Origin: Olsenella massiliensis
GTDB lineage: Bacteria; Actinomycetota; Coriobacteriia; Coriobacteriales; Atopobiaceae
Length of the DNA stretch: 64,000 bases
Reading direction: 5' to 3'
NCBI RefSeq assembly: GCF_001457795.1
Contig: NZ_LN898211.1
Span: 62,001 to 126,000, forward strand
Shown: positions 17,597 through 26,256 of the stretch, piece by piece
Position numbering within the stretch: the first letter of the stretch is position 1
How the letters are laid out: each line of letters starts with the position of its first letter
Made by a program: the position numbers and the translations under genes
The notes under the pieces: generated by a model
The model's input: only the letters and a program-made list of their open reading frames with translations
The model's database searches: none
What the model was told of the DNA's origin: nothing

Positions 17597-18811
17597 ATGG
17601 ATCCGGCAATCGAATGGGTCACCAACGGCATGCCCAAGAGCGAGGATGCGAACCTGCCCGTCATGTCGCTCGACAACGTCGCCACGGCGCGGGCGTTTCA
17701 TGGGAGCTTCCCGCAGTATGCCGTCACGCCGCTGGCCAACCTGGCCGGCATGGCGCAGGACCTGGGCCTGGGCGGCCTGTACGTCAAGGACGAGAGCTAC
17801 CGCTTTGGCCTGAACGCCTTCAAGGTCCTGGGCGGCTCGTTTGCCATGGCGCGCTACATCGCCGAGGAGACCGGCAGGGACGTGCGCGAGACGACCTTTG
17901 ACTACCTCACGTCCGACCAGCTGCAGCGTGACTTTGGCCATGCGACGTTCTTCACGGCCACCGACGGCAACCACGGTCGCGGCGTGGCCTGGGCCGCCAG
18001 GCGCCTGGGGCAGAAGGCCGTGGTGCACATGCCCAAGGGCTCCACGCGGACGCGCTTCGACAACATCGCCAAGGAGGGCGCCGAGGTCACGATCGAGGAG
18101 CTCAACTACGACGACTGCGTCCGCCTGGCCGCCAAGGAGGCGGGCCAGACCGAGCACGGCGTGATCGTGCAGGACACGGCCTGGGAGGGCTACGAGAAGA
18201 TTCCGTCCTGGATCATGCAGGGGTACGGCACCATGGCCGCGGAGGCCGCCGAGCAGCTGAGGCAGCTCGAGGTCAACCGTCCCACGCACGTGTTCGTGCA
18301 GGCCGGCGTGGGCTCGCTCGCCAGTGCCATGGTGGGCTACTTTGCCAACCTCTTCCCCAGCTGCCCCCCGCGCTTCGTCATCATGGAGGCACGGGCCGCC
18401 GACTGTCTGTACAGGGGCGCCCTCGCCGCTGACGGCGACCCGCGCGTCGTGGGCGGCGACCTTCAGACCATCATGGCCGGCCTCGCGTGCGGCGAGCCCA
18501 ACACCATCGGCTGGGACATCCTGCGCAACCATGCCGACGCCTTCCTCTCCTGCCCGGACTGGGTCGCCGCAAAGGGCATGAGGATGCTCGCCGCCCCCGT
18601 CAAGGGCGACCCCGCCGTGACCTCCGGCGAGTCCGGCGCGGTGGGCATGGGAGCCGTCGCCGCCCTCATGCGCGACGCCCGCTACGCCGAGCTGCGCGAC
18701 GCCCTTGGGCTGGGCCGCGACTCGCAGGTCCTGCTCTTCTCGACCGAGGGGGACACCGACCCCGTTCGCTACCGCGACGTGGTCTGGGACGGCGCCTGGG
18801 CAAGCAAGTAG
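17597..18811 (+). CDS. ygeX: Diaminopropionate ammonia-lyase
   Basis: A 404-residue PLP enzyme of the YgeX family (E. coli 398 aa), which splits 2,3-diaminopropionate into pyruvate and two ammonia. The PLP-binding Lys is in [13 protein letters not shown] near residue 76; [13 protein letters not shown] is the substrate/phosphate loop and [11 protein letters not shown] the glycine-rich PLP-phosphate site. ATG 17597 is chosen over 17591 because AAGGGGGA ends at 17590. It heads the ygeX-ygeY-ygeW-carbamate kinase series. In the gut-bacterial purine clusters such genes handle nitrogen-rich products of ring opening. Confidence 0.92.
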   Translation: MDPAIEWVTNGMPKSEDANLPVMSLDNVATARAFHGSFPQYAVTPLANLAGMAQDLGLGGLYVKDESYRFGLNAFKVLGGSFAMARYIAEETGRDVRETTFDYLTSDQLQRDFGHATFFTATDGNHGRGVAWAARRLGQKAVVHMPKGSTRTRFDNIAKEGAEVTIEELNYDDCVRLAAKEAGQTEHGVIVQDTAWEGYEKIPSWIMQGYGTMAAEAAEQLRQLEVNRPTHVFVQAGVGSLASAMVGYFANLFPSCPPRFVIMEARAADCLYRGALAADGDPRVVGGDLQTIMAGLACGEPNTIGWDILRNHADAFLSCPDWVAAKGMRMLAAPVKGDPAVTSGESGAVGMGAVAALMRDARYAELRDALGLGRDSQVLLFSTEGDTDPVRYRDVVWDGAWASK

Positions 18812-18884
18812 GTCGGCACGCCCCCGCGGGCGCGACCGCACCGCAGGGCGGGCAAGGATTCGTGACACGACGTTGGAGGAACGC

Positions 18885-20267
18885 ATGAAGAATCTCGACT
18901 ACGACAAGATCAAGAAGGCCGCGGCGGACTACGGCGAGGACATGACCCGCTTCCTGCGCGCCATGATCTCGCATCCCAGCGAGAGCTGCGAGGAGAGGGA
19001 GGTCGTCGCCTGCATCGAAAAGGAGATGAGGCGCCTCGACTTTGACGAGGTCAAGGTTGACGGCCTGGGCAACGTCATGGGCTTCATGGGCGAGGGGGAC
19101 AAGATCCTCTGCATGGACGGCCACATCGACACGGTGGGCATCGGCAACCGCGACAACTGGGAGGCGGACCCCTACGAGGGCTATGAGACCGAGGAGCTCA
19201 TCTACGGCCGCGGCGGCTCCGACCAGGAGGGCGGCGTCTGCTCCGCCGTCTATGCCGCCAAGATGATGAAGGACCTCGACCTCATCCCCGAGGGCTACAA
19301 GATCATGGTCGTCGGCACGGTCCAGGAGGAGGACTGCGACGGCATGTGCTGGCAGTACATCTACAACAAGGACGGCATCAAGCCCGAGTTCGTCATCTCC
19401 ACCGAGCCCACCGACGGCGGCATCTACCGCGGCCATCGCGGTCGCATGGAGATCAGGGTTGACGTGCGCGGCGTCTCCTGTCACGGCTCGGCTCCCGACC
19501 GCGGCGACAACGCCATCTACAAGATGGCCGACATCATCGCCGACGTCCGGGCCCTCAACAACAACGGATGCGACGAGTCCACGGACATCAAGGGCCTCGT
19601 CAAGATGCTCGACCCCGCGTACAACCCCGACCACTTCGAGGACGCCCGCTTCCTGGGTCGCGGCACCTGCACCGTCTCGCAGGTCTTCTTCACGAGCCCG
19701 AGCCGCTGCGCCGTGGCCGACTCCTGCGCCATCTCCATCGACCGCCGCATGACGGCGGGTGAGACCTGGGAGTCCTGCCTTGAGGAGGTCCGCAGCCTTC
19801 CTGCCGTCAAGAAGTACGGCGACGACGTGAAGGTCTCCATGTACATGTACGACCGTCCCTCCTGGACCGGCGAGGTCTACCAGACGGAGTGCTACTTCCC
19901 CACCTGGATCAACAAGGAGTCCGCGCCGCACGTCAAGGCCCTCGTCGAGGCCCACAAGGCCCTCTTCGGCGACGAGCGCATCGGCTGCGAGCCCTCCATG
20001 GACAAGCGCGCCGGCCGCCCGCTCGTCGACAAGTGGACCTTCTCCACGAACTGCGTCGCCATCCAGGGCCGCTACGGCATCCCCTGCGTGGGCTTCGGGC
20101 CCGGCGCCGAGTCTCAGGCGCACGCTCCCAACGAGATCACCTACAAGCAGGACCTCGTGACCTGCGCGGCGCTCTACACCGCGGCGCTCAACCTCTATGA
20201 CGGCTCCGCCGCCTCAAGCGACGCGACCGAGTTTCGCGCAGGGCTCACCACCAACGACATCAAGTAG
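18885..20267 (+). CDS. ygeY: M20-family peptidase/deacylase YgeY
   Basis: A 460-residue metal-dependent amidohydrolase of the M20 family. [11 protein letters not shown] (near residue 80) and [10 protein letters not shown] supply the metal-binding His and Asp, VQEEDCDG the catalytic Glu pair, and [12 protein letters not shown] the lid His. Good Shine-Dalgarno TTGGAGGA lies before ATG 18885. It is somewhat longer than E. coli YgeY (about 400 aa), mostly at the C-terminus. It probably removes an acyl or carbamoyl group from a purine-ring fragment before YgeX; that order is inferred from cluster composition. Confidence 0.9.
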   Translation: MKNLDYDKIKKAAADYGEDMTRFLRAMISHPSESCEEREVVACIEKEMRRLDFDEVKVDGLGNVMGFMGEGDKILCMDGHIDTVGIGNRDNWEADPYEGYETEELIYGRGGSDQEGGVCSAVYAAKMMKDLDLIPEGYKIMVVGTVQEEDCDGMCWQYIYNKDGIKPEFVISTEPTDGGIYRGHRGRMEIRVDVRGVSCHGSAPDRGDNAIYKMADIIADVRALNNNGCDESTDIKGLVKMLDPAYNPDHFEDARFLGRGTCTVSQVFFTSPSRCAVADSCAISIDRRMTAGETWESCLEEVRSLPAVKKYGDDVKVSMYMYDRPSWTGEVYQTECYFPTWINKESAPHVKALVEAHKALFGDERIGCEPSMDKRAGRPLVDKWTFSTNCVAIQGRYGIPCVGFGPGAESQAHAPNEITYKQDLVTCAALYTAALNLYDGSAASSDATEFRAGLTTNDIK

Positions 20268-20279
20268 ACCAGGCTTTGC

Positions 20280-20307
20280 GGGCGCCCGTCGCCGACGGCG
20301 GGCGCCC
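20280..20307. other. Intergenic GC hairpin between ygeY and ygeW
   Basis: GGGCGCCCG (20280-20288) and CGGGCGCCC (20299-20307) form a perfect 9-bp stem with a 10-nt loop, 13 bp after the ygeY stop. No T run follows, so it is more likely an RNA-stability or processing hairpin than a terminator. Confidence 0.5.
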
Positions 20308-20342
20308 TGACGCTGACGACCCATCAACGGGAGGGGAACCAC

Positions 20343-21545
20343 ATGGACCGCACGTTTGACGCCTACCTCGAGGAGCTTGGCAAGCTCGACTTCTCCGACA
20401 TGTTCAACAACGACTTCCTGCACACCTGGGACAAGACCACCGACGAGCTCAGGGCCCTGTACCTTGTCGCGGACGCCCTGCGCAACCTGCGCGAGCGCAA
20501 CATCTCCACGCGCATCTTCGACTCCGGCCTCGCGGTCTCCAACTTCCGCGACAACTCCACGCGCACGCGCTTCTCGTTTGCCTCGGGCACCAACCTGCTC
20601 GGCCTGCAGCAGCAGGACCTCGACGAGAGCAAGTCCCAGGTGGCCCACGGCGAGACCGTGCGCGAGACCGCGACGATGATCAGCTTCATGGCCGACGTCA
20701 TCGGCATCCGCGACGACAAGTTCATCGGCGAGGGTGACGCGTACATGAGGGAGGTTGCCTCGTCCGTCGAGGAGTCCTGGCGCGACGGCATCCTGGACCA
20801 CCGCCCCACGCTCGTCTCGCTGCAGTCCGACTCGGACCATCCCACGCAGTCCTCGGCCGACCTTCTCTACCTCATCAACGAGTTTGGCGGACTTGACGAG
20901 CTCAGGGGCAAGAAGGTTGCCGTCACCTGGGCCTACTCGCCCTCGTATGGCAAGCCCCTCAGCTGCCCGCAGTCGCTCATCATGCTGCTCACGCGCTTTG
21001 GCATGAACGTGTCTTTGGCCCACCCCGAGGGCTACGACCTCATGCCCGAGCTCGTGGAGCGCGCGGGCGCCTACGCTGCCGAGTCGGGCGCGACGTTCAC
21101 GAAGGGCACCGACATGGCCGCCGCCTTCGAGGGCGCCGACATCGTCATCCCCAAGAGCTGGGCGCCCTATGCCGCCATGGAGAAGCGCACCAAGCTGTAC
21201 GCCGCAGGCGACGCCAAGGGCATCGACGAGCTCGAGCAGCAGCTGCTGGCTCAGAACGCGACGCACCAGGACTGGTGCTGCACCCGAGAGCTCATGGAAA
21301 AGACCGCCAACGGCCAGGACACCATCTACATGCACCCGCTGCCCGCCGACATCAACGGCGTCTCCTGCGAGCACGGCGAGGTCGAGAGCGAGGTCTTTGA
21401 CGCCCATCGCGAGGGCCTGTACAAGGAGGCCAGCTACAAGCCGTACGCCGTGGCCGCCATGATCTTCCTGCAAAAGGTCAAGGATCCCAAGGCCATGCTC
21501 AAGGCCCTCGAGGAGCGCGGGGTCGCCCGCTGGGTGAGCGAGTAG
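20343..21545 (+). CDS. ygeW: Knotted carbamoyltransferase YgeW
   Basis: A 400-residue member of the aspartate/ornithine carbamoyltransferase superfamily, YgeW branch (E. coli 396 aa). The carbamoyl-phosphate loop STRTR lies in DNSTRTRFSFASG near residue 75, and MHPLPADINGVSCEHGE is the second conserved site. It likely runs in the catabolic direction, splitting a carbamoylated product to carbamoyl phosphate, which the next gene (carbamate kinase, 13 bp downstream) turns into ATP. The physiological acceptor is not settled for this family. GGGAGGGG precedes the ATG. Confidence 0.92.
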   Translation: MDRTFDAYLEELGKLDFSDMFNNDFLHTWDKTTDELRALYLVADALRNLRERNISTRIFDSGLAVSNFRDNSTRTRFSFASGTNLLGLQQQDLDESKSQVAHGETVRETATMISFMADVIGIRDDKFIGEGDAYMREVASSVEESWRDGILDHRPTLVSLQSDSDHPTQSSADLLYLINEFGGLDELRGKKVAVTWAYSPSYGKPLSCPQSLIMLLTRFGMNVSLAHPEGYDLMPELVERAGAYAAESGATFTKGTDMAAAFEGADIVIPKSWAPYAAMEKRTKLYAAGDAKGIDELEQQLLAQNATHQDWCCTRELMEKTANGQDTIYMHPLPADINGVSCEHGEVESEVFDAHREGLYKEASYKPYAVAAMIFLQKVKDPKAMLKALEERGVARWVSE

Positions 21546-21558
21546 GGGCGAGGCGAGC

Positions 21559-22500
21559 ATGTCTGACACGATCGTCGTCGCCCTGGGCGGCAACGCCCTG
21601 GGCAAGGACCTTCCCGGGCAGATGGCGGCCGTTCGCCGCACCGCCAGGTCCATCGCGGACTTGGCGGAGGCGGGCAACGACGTCGTGGTCGTGCACGGCA
21701 ACGGCCCTCAGGTGGGCATGATCCAGGAGGCCATGACGCAGCTCACGAGGTCTGACCCCGCGCGCTACGCCCCCTGCCCCCTCTCCGTCTGCGTCGCCAT
21801 GAGCCAGGGCTACATTGGCTACGACCTGCAGAACGCCATCCGCGAGGAGCTTGCGAACCGCGGCGTCCGACGCGGCGTCACGACGGTGCTCACGCAGGTC
21901 GAGGTTGACCGGAATGACGAGGCCTTTGGGCGTCCCACCAAGCCCATCGGCGCGTTCATGTCAAAGGACGAGGCGGACGCCCTGGTGAGGGACCGCGGAT
22001 GTCACGTGGTCGAGGACGCGGGCCGCGGCTGGCGGCAGGTCGTCGCTTCGCCGTCGCCCGTCTCCATCGTCGAGCTTGACACGATCCGCTCCCTCGTCGC
22101 CGCGCGGCACGTGGTCATCGCCTGCGGCGGGGGTGGCGTGCCCGTCTGTCGCGCCGAGGGAAACCATCTCAAGGGCGTCCCGGCGGTCATCGACAAGGAC
22201 TTCGCCGCGGCGCGCCTTGCGGAACAGCTTGACGCGCGCGAGCTCATCATCCTCACGGCGGTCGAGAAGGTCGCCGTCCACTTTGGCAGGCCAGATGAGC
22301 GCTGGCTGGACGACCTGGGACCCGAGGAGGCGCAGGGCTACATCGCCTCGGGCGAGTTTGCGCCCGGCTCCATGCTTCCCAAGGTCCAGGCCGCGCTGCA
22401 GTTTGCCTGCTCGGGCGTCGGGAAAAGCTCGCTCATCACCGAGCTCGACCGGGCGGCCGAGGGAATCGCCGGCAAGACGGGAACAAGGATTCATAGCTAG
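21559..22500 (+). CDS. yqeA: Carbamate kinase
   Basis: A 313-residue amino-acid-kinase-fold enzyme that makes ATP from carbamoyl phosphate and ADP. VALGGNALGKDL (near residue 7), VVHGNGPQVGMI (near 50) and VIACGGGGVPV (near 187) are the nucleotide and carbamate sites. It directly follows ygeW, completing an energy-yielding step of the purine route. The symbol follows the E. coli gene of the same cluster; arcC would fit equally on sequence. Confidence 0.93.
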   Translation: MSDTIVVALGGNALGKDLPGQMAAVRRTARSIADLAEAGNDVVVVHGNGPQVGMIQEAMTQLTRSDPARYAPCPLSVCVAMSQGYIGYDLQNAIREELANRGVRRGVTTVLTQVEVDRNDEAFGRPTKPIGAFMSKDEADALVRDRGCHVVEDAGRGWRQVVASPSPVSIVELDTIRSLVAARHVVIACGGGGVPVCRAEGNHLKGVPAVIDKDFAAARLAEQLDARELIILTAVEKVAVHFGRPDERWLDDLGPEEAQGYIASGEFAPGSMLPKVQAALQFACSGVGKSSLITELDRAAEGIAGKTGTRIHS

Positions 22501-22573
22501 TCATAGCGTCGCCGCGGGCCGGGCCCAGGCTCCAAGGGACCGACCCGCGGCCCGATGACGGGAGGCGATGCCC

Positions 22574-23539
22574 ATGGGTCCAGGCACGGTGACGTACCTC
22601 GCCGACGAGGGGGGCGGGCGCATATTTGGCCCCGGCCCCTATCGCCTGCTCAAGAAGGTTGACGAGTGCGGGAGCCTCTCGGCCGCGGCGCGCTCCATGG
22701 GCATGAGCTACTCGAAGGCCCTCCGCATCCTCAAGAGGGCGGAGGAGGGGCTGGGCGAGCGGCTCGTCGAGCGGCGCATCGGCGGCGAGAGCGGAGGCAG
22801 CTCGTCCCTCTCCGCAGCCGGGCGGCTGCTGATGCGCCGCTTCGAGCTGTGGAACGAGGCCTGCTCGGCCGCCGCGCGCACGTCGTTTGCGAGCGCCTTC
22901 GCCGGGACCCAGCAGGTGGCGCGCCTGGGCTGCGTGGTCATGGCGTCGGGCCTGGCCCGACGCTTTGGCAGGCAGAAGCTCATGGAGCCCCTTGACGGAA
23001 CGCCCATGCTGGCGCGGGTGCTCGACGCGCTGGGGGACCCTCGCGTGGAGACGGTGGTGACGACCCGCGACCCCCGAGTGCGCGCCCTCTGCGAGGGTCG
23101 GGGCGTGCGTTGCGTCCTGCACGACGGCGAGCGGAGGAGCGACTCGGTACGCGAGGGCATGCGAGCCTTAGGAGAGCGCGCCGGCTACCTCTTCGTCTCG
23201 GGCGACCAGCCCCTCGTCTCGGCGACGAGCGTCTCGGCCGTCGTTGACGAGCACGTCCGCCATCCGAGCGCCATCGTGAGACTGGCGTGGAAGGACGAGC
23301 CGGGCGCCCCCGTGCTGTTTCCCGGCGTCTTCAGGGAGGCGCTGCTTGGGCTTGAGGGCAGCCAGGGCGGTCTTGCGATCTTGAGGAGAAGCCCGGACCT
23401 TGCCGCGACGGTGCGCCTGGTCCAGGCGTCGTCGCCGGGCGAGTTGATGGACGTTGACACGCAGGACGACCTCGCGCGGGTGAGGGAGGCTCTTGACGCC
23501 GCCCAGCGCGCGCAGGACCCTGCGACAGGAGGGGAGTGA
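22574..23539 (+). CDS. Fusion of ModE-like winged-helix domain and MocA/YgfJ nucleotidyltransferase
   Basis: A 321-residue two-domain protein. Residues 1-105 resemble the ModE/LysR-type winged helix: GPYRLLKKVDECGSLSAAARSMGMSY is followed by a basic wing. From about residue 115 comes a MobA-like NTP-transferase domain: VVMASGLARRFGRQKL, VSGDQPLV and DVDTQDDL. MocA/YgfJ proteins attach CMP to molybdopterin for xanthine-dehydrogenase-type enzymes, so this domain fits the hydroxylases here. The N-terminal domain suggests DNA or molybdate binding. ATG 22574 is better spaced from GGAGG (22561-22565) than ATG 22568. Its stop lies 5 bp before the hydantoinase start. Confidence 0.85.
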   Translation: MGPGTVTYLADEGGGRIFGPGPYRLLKKVDECGSLSAAARSMGMSYSKALRILKRAEEGLGERLVERRIGGESGGSSSLSAAGRLLMRRFELWNEACSAAARTSFASAFAGTQQVARLGCVVMASGLARRFGRQKLMEPLDGTPMLARVLDALGDPRVETVVTTRDPRVRALCEGRGVRCVLHDGERRSDSVREGMRALGERAGYLFVSGDQPLVSATSVSAVVDEHVRHPSAIVRLAWKDEPGAPVLFPGVFREALLGLEGSQGGLAILRRSPDLAATVRLVQASSPGELMDVDTQDDLARVREALDAAQRAQDPATGGE

Positions 23540-23544
23540 GGCCC

Positions 23545-24921
23545 ATGGCAACAAGGGACGTGATACGCGGGGGATCCCTGGTGCTTCCCGAGGGGCTGGT
23601 CCAGGGTGACCTCGTGATGGAGGGCTCGACCATCTCGGCCGTGGTGCCGGGCGGCGTCGGTGACGACGTCCTGGAGGGCGCGCGGTGCCATGACGCGAGC
23701 GGCTGCTACGTCTTTCCGGGGTTCATAGACGCCCACACCCACCTGCAGTGCTGGACGGGCATGGACTGGACGGCTGACAGCTTTGAGACGGGCACGCGCG
23801 CCGCGGCGTGCGGCGGAACCACGACGGTCGTTGACTATGCGACCCAGGACAAGGGCATGACCATGCCGCAGGCGCTCCAGGAGTGGCAGCGCCGCGCCGA
23901 AGGGTGCTGCGCGACGGACTACGCCTTCCACATGGCCATCGCCGACTGGAACGACCGGACCAGGAGCGACCTCCCGTCCCTGCGCGAGGCGGGGGTGTGC
24001 TCGTTCAAGACCTATTTTGCCTATGACCACCTGCGTCTGGATGACGCGCAGACGCTCAAGGTGCTGGAGGGCCTCGCGCCCCTGGGGGCCACGCTCTGCG
24101 TCCACTGCGAAAACGGCACGCTGGTCAACGCCCTGCAGGAGCGCGCCATCGCCTCGGGCGTCACCGGGCCCGAGGGGCATCCCCTGAGCAGGCCCGACGT
24201 CTGCGAGGCGGAGGCCGTCGCGCGGCTCCTCATGATCGCGCACCTGGCGGGAGACGCCCGGGTGAACGTCGTGCACCTTTCCACGAGGCTGGGGCTTGAG
24301 GTCATCCGCGCCGCCAAGGCGCGCGGGCAGAGGAACGTCTTCGTGGAGACCTGCCCCCAGTACCTGCTGCTGGACGAGACCCGCTATCTGGAGCCCAACT
24401 TCGGCGGCGCCAAGTACGTCATGAGCCCCCCGCTGAGGAGCGCGTCCGACCGTGCCGCGCTTCGCGAGGCGGTGGCCGCGGGCGAGATCGACACCATATC
24501 CACGGACCACTGCTCCTTCAACCTCATGGGCCAGAAGGACCGCGGTCGTGAGGACTTCCGCAAGATCCCCAACGGCGGCCCCGGCATAGAGCACCGGCCG
24601 GCGCTCGTCATGACCGCCTTCGCGGACGTGCTTGGCCCCCGCGAGCTCTGCCGGCTCCTTTCCGAGAACCAGGCTCGCGTGTTTGGCATGTACCCGCGCA
24701 AGGGCGTCTTGGCCGTGGGTTCCGACGCGGACGTCTGCGTGTGGGACCCTGCGCGGCGCTGGACGATCAGTGCGCACGACCAGCACCAGAACGTTGACTA
24801 CACGCCGTATGAGGGCATGGTCTGCCGGGGTCGCGCCCGCCTGGTGTTCGTCGGCGGCACGCTCGTCGCGCGCGACGGCGAGCCCACGGACGCCACGCCG
24901 GGAAGGTACGTGAGAAGGTAG
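23545..24921 (+). CDS. hyuA: D-hydantoinase/dihydropyrimidinase family hydrolase
   Basis: A 458-residue cyclic amidohydrolase (E. coli HyuA/YgeZ 461 aa). GFIDAHTHLQ (near residue 58) gives the first metal ligands, SFKTYFAY (near 155) the carboxylated Lys, and later HCENG, HLST and TDHCSF complete the site. The family opens hydantoin-like rings; in the purine cluster it probably opens a ring of a uric-acid-derived intermediate. AGGAGGGG (23527-23534) favours ATG 23545 over the GTG at 23536. It belongs with the preceding fusion gene. Confidence 0.9.
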   Translation: MATRDVIRGGSLVLPEGLVQGDLVMEGSTISAVVPGGVGDDVLEGARCHDASGCYVFPGFIDAHTHLQCWTGMDWTADSFETGTRAAACGGTTTVVDYATQDKGMTMPQALQEWQRRAEGCCATDYAFHMAIADWNDRTRSDLPSLREAGVCSFKTYFAYDHLRLDDAQTLKVLEGLAPLGATLCVHCENGTLVNALQERAIASGVTGPEGHPLSRPDVCEAEAVARLLMIAHLAGDARVNVVHLSTRLGLEVIRAAKARGQRNVFVETCPQYLLLDETRYLEPNFGGAKYVMSPPLRSASDRAALREAVAAGEIDTISTDHCSFNLMGQKDRGREDFRKIPNGGPGIEHRPALVMTAFADVLGPRELCRLLSENQARVFGMYPRKGVLAVGSDADVCVWDPARRWTISAHDQHQNVDYTPYEGMVCRGRARLVFVGGTLVARDGEPTDATPGRYVRR

Positions 24922-24950
24922 CTCCGCACGAAGGCGGCGCCATCGCGCGC

Positions 24951-25013
24951 GGGTGCCGCGACGGAGGGCACGCGCGCCACGACAGAGGGCACGGGTGCCG
25001 CGACAGAGGGCAC
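24951..25013. repeat. Three tandem 21-bp repeats
   Basis: Units at 24951-24971, 24972-24992 and 24993-25013. Units 1 and 3 differ at one position (GGGTGCCGCGAC[G/A]GAGGGCAC) and unit 2 at a few. They fill most of the gap between the hydantoinase and ridA genes. The short frames across them have no initiation signals, so a non-coding tandem duplication is the simplest reading. Confidence 0.8.
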
Positions 25014-25088
25014 GACCCCCAGCGATGGGGAGACATAGCAACATGAGGGAAGGCCGCAATCGCGGCCGCGCACAGAAAGGAAGCAAGC

Positions 25089-25475
25089 ATGCCCATCTTC
25101 GCAATCAAGACCGACAAGGCGCCTGCGGCCCTCGGGCCCTACTCCGCCGGCACCGTCGCCACGGGCCAGACGATGCACGTGTCGGGCCAGCTCGGCATCG
25201 ACCCCGCCACGGGCGACCTGGCGGGCGAGGGCGTCGAGGAGCAGACGCGCCAGAGCCTCGCGAACGTCAAGGCCATCCTCGAGGCGGCGGGCGCGAGCAT
25301 GGCTGACGTCGCCGAGACCGAGGTCCTTCTTGCCGACATCGCCGACTTTGCGGCCATGAACAAGGTGTACGGGGAGTTCTTCGCCGAGCCCTACCCCGCG
25401 CGCGCCGCCTTCCAGGTTGCCGCCCTTCCCAAGCCGGGCGCCAAGGTCGAGATCAAGGCCATCGCGCATCGCTAG
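25089..25475 (+). CDS. ridA: RidA/YjgF family imine deaminase
   Basis: A 128-residue RidA protein, usual length. GPYSAG (near residue 18), SGQLGIDP and YPARAAFQV, with the conserved Arg for substrate carboxylate, are typical of the active RidA group that hydrolyses enamine/imine intermediates to keto acids and ammonia. YgeX is a PLP lyase that releases aminoacrylate-type intermediates, so RidA at the end of this run makes metabolic sense. AAAGGAAG precedes the ATG. It is the last gene of the purine island before the repeat/adhesin insertion. Confidence 0.95.
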   Translation: MPIFAIKTDKAPAALGPYSAGTVATGQTMHVSGQLGIDPATGDLAGEGVEEQTRQSLANVKAILEAAGASMADVAETEVLLADIADFAAMNKVYGEFFAEPYPARAAFQVAALPKPGAKVEIKAIAHR

Positions 25476-25553
25476 GGCATCCGACGGAGCGTCGCCGCAG
25501 CCAAGACGGCCTGCGGCTGCCGTGCGGGCGTTCCCGATCGTAGCAATCGACGA

Positions 25554-25578
25554 AGGCCGGGGGGTCGTCCCCCGGCCT
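25554..25578 (+). terminator. Hairpin downstream of ridA
   Basis: AGGCCGGGGG (25554-25563) pairs perfectly with CCCCCGGCCT (25569-25578) around a 5-nt loop; CGCTCTTTC follows. It probably terminates the purine operon. The same hairpin follows the adhesin gene (30717-30743), as part of the duplicated flank. Confidence 0.65.
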
Positions 25579-25682
25579 CGCTCTTTCACGCCTCTATGTA
25601 CCGCTGTCTTCGGGCGGGCGCGCGGCTCGTCCGCGCCGGCGTCTGCGCCGCTCTCCTGGGCTTGAGCGCCGCGATGAGCCGT

Positions 25683-26010
25683 ACCTATACGTTTGAGAGA
25701 TACGACCTGCCGCGCCTATACGTTTGAGAGCGACGCCGCCACGCACCTATGAGTTTGAGAAGCCGGAGGCGCATACCTATAGGTTTGAGTGCCGCGGCGT
25801 GTCGCACCTATAGGTTTGAGAGGCCGGAGGAGACAGACCTATAGGTTTGAGGAATTGCCACGGCGTTTGCCCAGGTGGGAATTCCCCTTTTTCCTCAAGC
25901 CTATAGCTCTGCGCGGGAGAGGCCCTCAAACCTATAGGAACCGGTGGGAACCCGCGCGCGTCGTCCGCAAACCTATAGGAACCCGCGCGCGGCACCCGCA
26001 GGCCTATAGG
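25683..26010. repeat. Phased palindrome array A (CCTATAGG every 31 bp)
   Basis: CCTATAGG-like octamers start at 25684, 25715, 25746, 25776, 25807, 25838, 25900, 25931, 25972 and 26003. Steps are 31, 31, 30, 31, 31, 62, 31, 41, 31. Left of a central core (about 25850-25895) each octamer is followed by TTTGAG; to the right each is preceded by CTCAAA or a similar sequence. The array is therefore two opposed arms around the core GGCGTTTGCCCAGG...CCTTTTTCCTCAA. Spacers between octamers vary. Confidence 0.9.
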
Positions 26011-26128
26011 AGTGCCCCCGGCGCCAGGCCGGAGACCCCCGCGGCAGGCCCGGGCGGCTCGCGGCGCGCGGGAAGGCCCCCCGAAGACCTCCCCATTCGC
26101 CGCATGGCGGCAAAACTCGACCGACACC

Positions 26129-26143
26129 TTAATAGTTTATTAA
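26129..26143. promoter_or_regulatory. AT-rich inverted repeat upstream of the adhesin
   Basis: TTAATA-GTT-TATTAA, a perfect 6-3-6 inverted repeat in an AT-rich patch immediately right of the duplicated flank and 113 bp before the adhesin start. It is probably part of the adhesin promoter or an operator. Confidence 0.35.
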
Positions 26144-26256
26144 AGTGACTGCTCGTGCGTATCAGATGCGCTATCGTCGTTCCGGTATGTGCCGGGTCCC
26201 CAATGAGGGTCTGACGGTTGAGCGAGATGACATCCGCGCGGAGAGGGGATAGCGCC

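Larger units (their letters stand above)
25516..26110. repeat. Left copy of long direct repeat flanking the adhesin gene
   Basis: About 595 bp, imperfectly repeated in the same orientation at 30680-31201. Shared stretches include GCTGCCGTGCGGGCGTTCCC at the left, TGTACCGCYGTCTTCGGGCG in the middle, the phased palindrome array, and GGCGCCAGGCCGGAGACCCC to GCATGGCGG at the right. It contains a terminator-like hairpin and array A. Frames open across it on both strands (for example 25789-26148) cross repeats whose 31-bp period breaks the reading frame and are not called as genes. Confidence 0.85.

Noticed and set aside
20280-20307. Intrinsic terminator between ygeY and ygeW
   Set aside because: A strong stem is present but there is no T run, and the flanking genes belong to one pathway in the same direction.
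25683-26010. CRISPR array
   Set aside because: The conserved unit is only about 14-16 bp, it inverts orientation at the centre, spacers are about 15 bp and degenerate, and no cas gene is nearby.
25777-26148. Protein genes across the phased array on either strand
   Set aside because: The repeats fall in changing frames because the period is 31 bp, there is no ribosome site, and the frames exist on both strands, as expected in GC-rich repeats.
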